A stretch of 7,061 nt of DNA from Pseudomonadota bacterium (GTDB lineage: Bacteria > Pseudomonadota > Gammaproteobacteria > Steroidobacterales > Steroidobacteraceae): the NCBI GenBank assembly GCA_023433465.1, contig JAEZCR010000261.1:1-7061 (forward strand), written 5' to 3'. Shown here one piece after another: positions 5,659 through 7,061 of the stretch. The translations under genes were made by a program, and so were the position numbers. The notes under the pieces were generated by a model. That model ran no database searches. It had not been told where the DNA came from and worked only from the letters and a program-made list of their open reading frames with translations. Each line of letters opens with the position of its first letter. The first letter of the stretch is position 1.

Positions 5659-7038
5659 ATGTCCGAACGTCGCAGATTCATACCGCCGCTGCTGGCCAAA
5701 CTTCTGGTCATCGGCGCGCTCGTCATACTACTGCTGATCCCGATCGGCCAGGTCGAGAGCCTCGTCGGCGAGCGGGTCAACATGCGCCAGACCGCCGCGA
5801 TGCGCGTGGCCGAGTCCTGGGGCGGCGCCCAGACCACCGCGGGCGTGCTGCTCGCGATCCCGGTCGAAACCACGCGCGTGATCGTCGAGCAAAGCGCGGC
5901 GGGGCGCGAAACCCAGCGCACCGAGACCGATCGCAATGTCCTGTACGTGCTGCCGGATACGCTGACGGTGAAGGCCGATGCGGAGCCGAGCACGCGCACG
6001 GTGGGCCTCTACTCGACGCCTGTCTACCTCGCGAAGATCGCGATCTCGGGCGAGTTCCAGACACGCGATTTCGCGCATCTCAATGAGCCGAAGGAAGGGC
6101 GCGAGGTGAAGTGGAACGAGGCCAGGCTTCTGGTCCTCAATTCCGAATCGCGCGCGTTGCGCGCCGTCGATGACCTCGTGGTCGGCGGTCAGCCGGGCCA
6201 GGTGGCCGCGGATGGTTACGCGGGATCGGCGGGAATCTCCACCGGCGTTCCGCTCGCGGCGCTGCGCGAGAGTTCGACGATTCCGTTCCGTCTCAAGCTG
6301 ACACTCGCGGGCAGCAGTCAGCTCTCGTTCCTGCCGCTCGCGCGCAAGGCGGATATCTCGCTCGAATCGCGCTGGCCGCATCCGAAGTTCGAAGGCGCCC
6401 CGGCGCCGCTCGAACCGACGATCGGCGACAAAGGGTTCTCCGCGAAGTGGTCGGTGCTCGAGATCAATCGCACCTTCGGCCAGAGCTGGTACGACGCGGA
6501 AGTGCGCCGCCGCGAGCCGGCCGAGACGGCGTTCGCGCTGAGCGCGGTGGGCGTATCGTTCTACGAGCCCGTCGACGTCTATCAGCGCAACTACCGCGCG
6601 GTGCACTACGCGGTGCTGCTGATCGCGATCACGTTCCTCACGTTCTTCCTCTGGGAGCACCTGAGCGGGATCGCGATCCACGGCATGCAGTACCTGCTGG
6701 TGGGCCTCGCGCTCGCGATGTTCTATCTGCTGCTGCTCGCGTTGTCCGAGCACGTGAGCTTCGACATCGCCTATACGGCCTCGGCGGGAGCGCTGGTCGG
6801 GCTCGTGACGATCTATCTCACGGGCGTGCTGAAAAACCTGCCGCTGGCGCTCGGCGCGGGCGCCGGGCTCGCGACGCTGTACACCATGTTGTACTGGATC
6901 CTGCGTTCCGAGGATTACTCGCTGCTCATGGGCGCGCTGCTGCTGTTCGGCGTACTCGCGATCCTCATGATCGCGACGCGGCGCATCGACTGGTCGAACG
7001 TGGCGCGGCTCCCGCGCGGCGCGGACGCGGCCGAGTAG
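5659..7038 (+). CDS. creD: Cell envelope integrity / inner membrane protein CreD
   Basis: A 459-residue integral membrane protein of the CreD family, close to the roughly 450 residues of E. coli CreD. It begins MSERRRFIPPLLAK, then membrane helix 1 at about 11-29, a large periplasmic domain at about 35-314 with the usual VESLVGER and AESWGG-type segments just after the helix, and five C-terminal helices at about 317-335, 344-362, 371-391, 394-415 and 421-441. Family hallmarks visible are MQYLLVGLALAMFYLLLLAL, SEH (363-365), the SEDYSLL turn (417-423), and the TRRIDW end (about 442-447). The residue before MQYLL is Gly where the family usually has Pro (IHGMQ rather than HPxQ). In enterobacteria and pseudomonads creD is controlled by the CreBC two-component system and affects envelope stability and beta-lactam response; its biochemical activity is unknown. 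No creB or creC lies in this window. The start is set by the GGGAG site and by the basic N-terminus before helix 1. Confidence 0.95.
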   Translation: MSERRRFIPPLLAKLLVIGALVILLLIPIGQVESLVGERVNMRQTAAMRVAESWGGAQTTAGVLLAIPVETTRVIVEQSAAGRETQRTETDRNVLYVLPDTLTVKADAEPSTRTVGLYSTPVYLAKIAISGEFQTRDFAHLNEPKEGREVKWNEARLLVLNSESRALRAVDDLVVGGQPGQVAADGYAGSAGISTGVPLAALRESSTIPFRLKLTLAGSSQLSFLPLARKADISLESRWPHPKFEGAPAPLEPTIGDKGFSAKWSVLEINRTFGQSWYDAEVRRREPAETAFALSAVGVSFYEPVDVYQRNYRAVHYAVLLIAITFLTFFLWEHLSGIAIHGMQYLLVGLALAMFYLLLLALSEHVSFDIAYTASAGALVGLVTIYLTGVLKNLPLALGAGAGLATLYTMLYWILRSEDYSLLMGALLLFGVLAILMIATRRIDWSNVARLPRGADAAE

Positions 7039-7044
7039 CTGGTC

Positions 7045-7059
7045 GGGGCGGCCCGCCCC
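7045..7059 (+). terminator. GC-rich hairpin just after creD, possible terminator
   Basis: ggggcg-gcc-cgcccc forms a 6-bp GC stem with a 3-nt loop, starting 6 nt after the creD stop. The window ends two bases later in C residues, so no T-run can be seen. It may be part of a terminator or only a GC-rich chance pairing. Confidence 0.25.
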
Positions 7060-7061
7060 CC

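Noticed and set aside
5728..6753. A 341-codon minus-strand frame opposite creD
   Set aside because: It is rich in Arg, Glu and His with no recognisable domain, and lies wholly antisense to a strongly conserved creD.

Overview
The window comes from a chromosome with high G+C (roughly two-thirds by eye) and dense coding. Protein style and gene types fit a free-living gammaproteobacterium, for example the Xanthomonadales, Nevskiales or Steroidobacter-like groups; this placement is inference, as no marker gene is present. I see no rRNA, tRNA, CRISPR array, insertion sequence, phage gene or attachment site.

Layout: four protein genes account for almost all of the window. (1) Positions 1-1453, minus strand: the first 484 codons of a PAS / degenerate GGDEF / EAL protein whose C-terminus lies beyond the left edge. 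(2) Positions 1463-4753, minus strand: a 1096-residue sensor diguanylate cyclase with a signal peptide, 14 Reg_prop propeller blades, a Y_Y_Y domain, one membrane helix, a coiled coil and an intact GGDEF domain with an I-site. Gene 2 lies directly upstream of gene 1, with 9 nt between them, so they very probably form one operon. (3) Positions 4902-5546, minus strand: a HAD-IB family phosphatase of 214 residues. (4) Positions 5659-7038, plus strand: CreD, an inner-membrane envelope protein of 459 residues, transcribed divergently from gene 3.

How the genes work together: genes 2 and 1 look like a cyclic di-GMP signalling pair. The first senses an unknown periplasmic ligand and should make c-di-GMP. 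The second carries an EAL domain, but its GGDEF half is degenerate and its EAL half lacks the near-invariant lysine of the KIDRSF motif, so it may bind c-di-GMP rather than degrade it, or degrade it poorly. This is the most interesting part of the window. The HAD phosphatase and CreD share a 112-bp divergent promoter region, with no clear functional link to the signalling pair.

Non-coding DNA is short: 9 nt (1454-1462), 148 nt (4754-4901, with a perfect 20-bp palindrome), 112 nt (5547-5658) and 23 nt (7039-7061, with a GC-rich hairpin). Nothing here clearly amounts to an undescribed system. The best leads are the altered EAL active site and the unknown ligand of the double-propeller cyclase.
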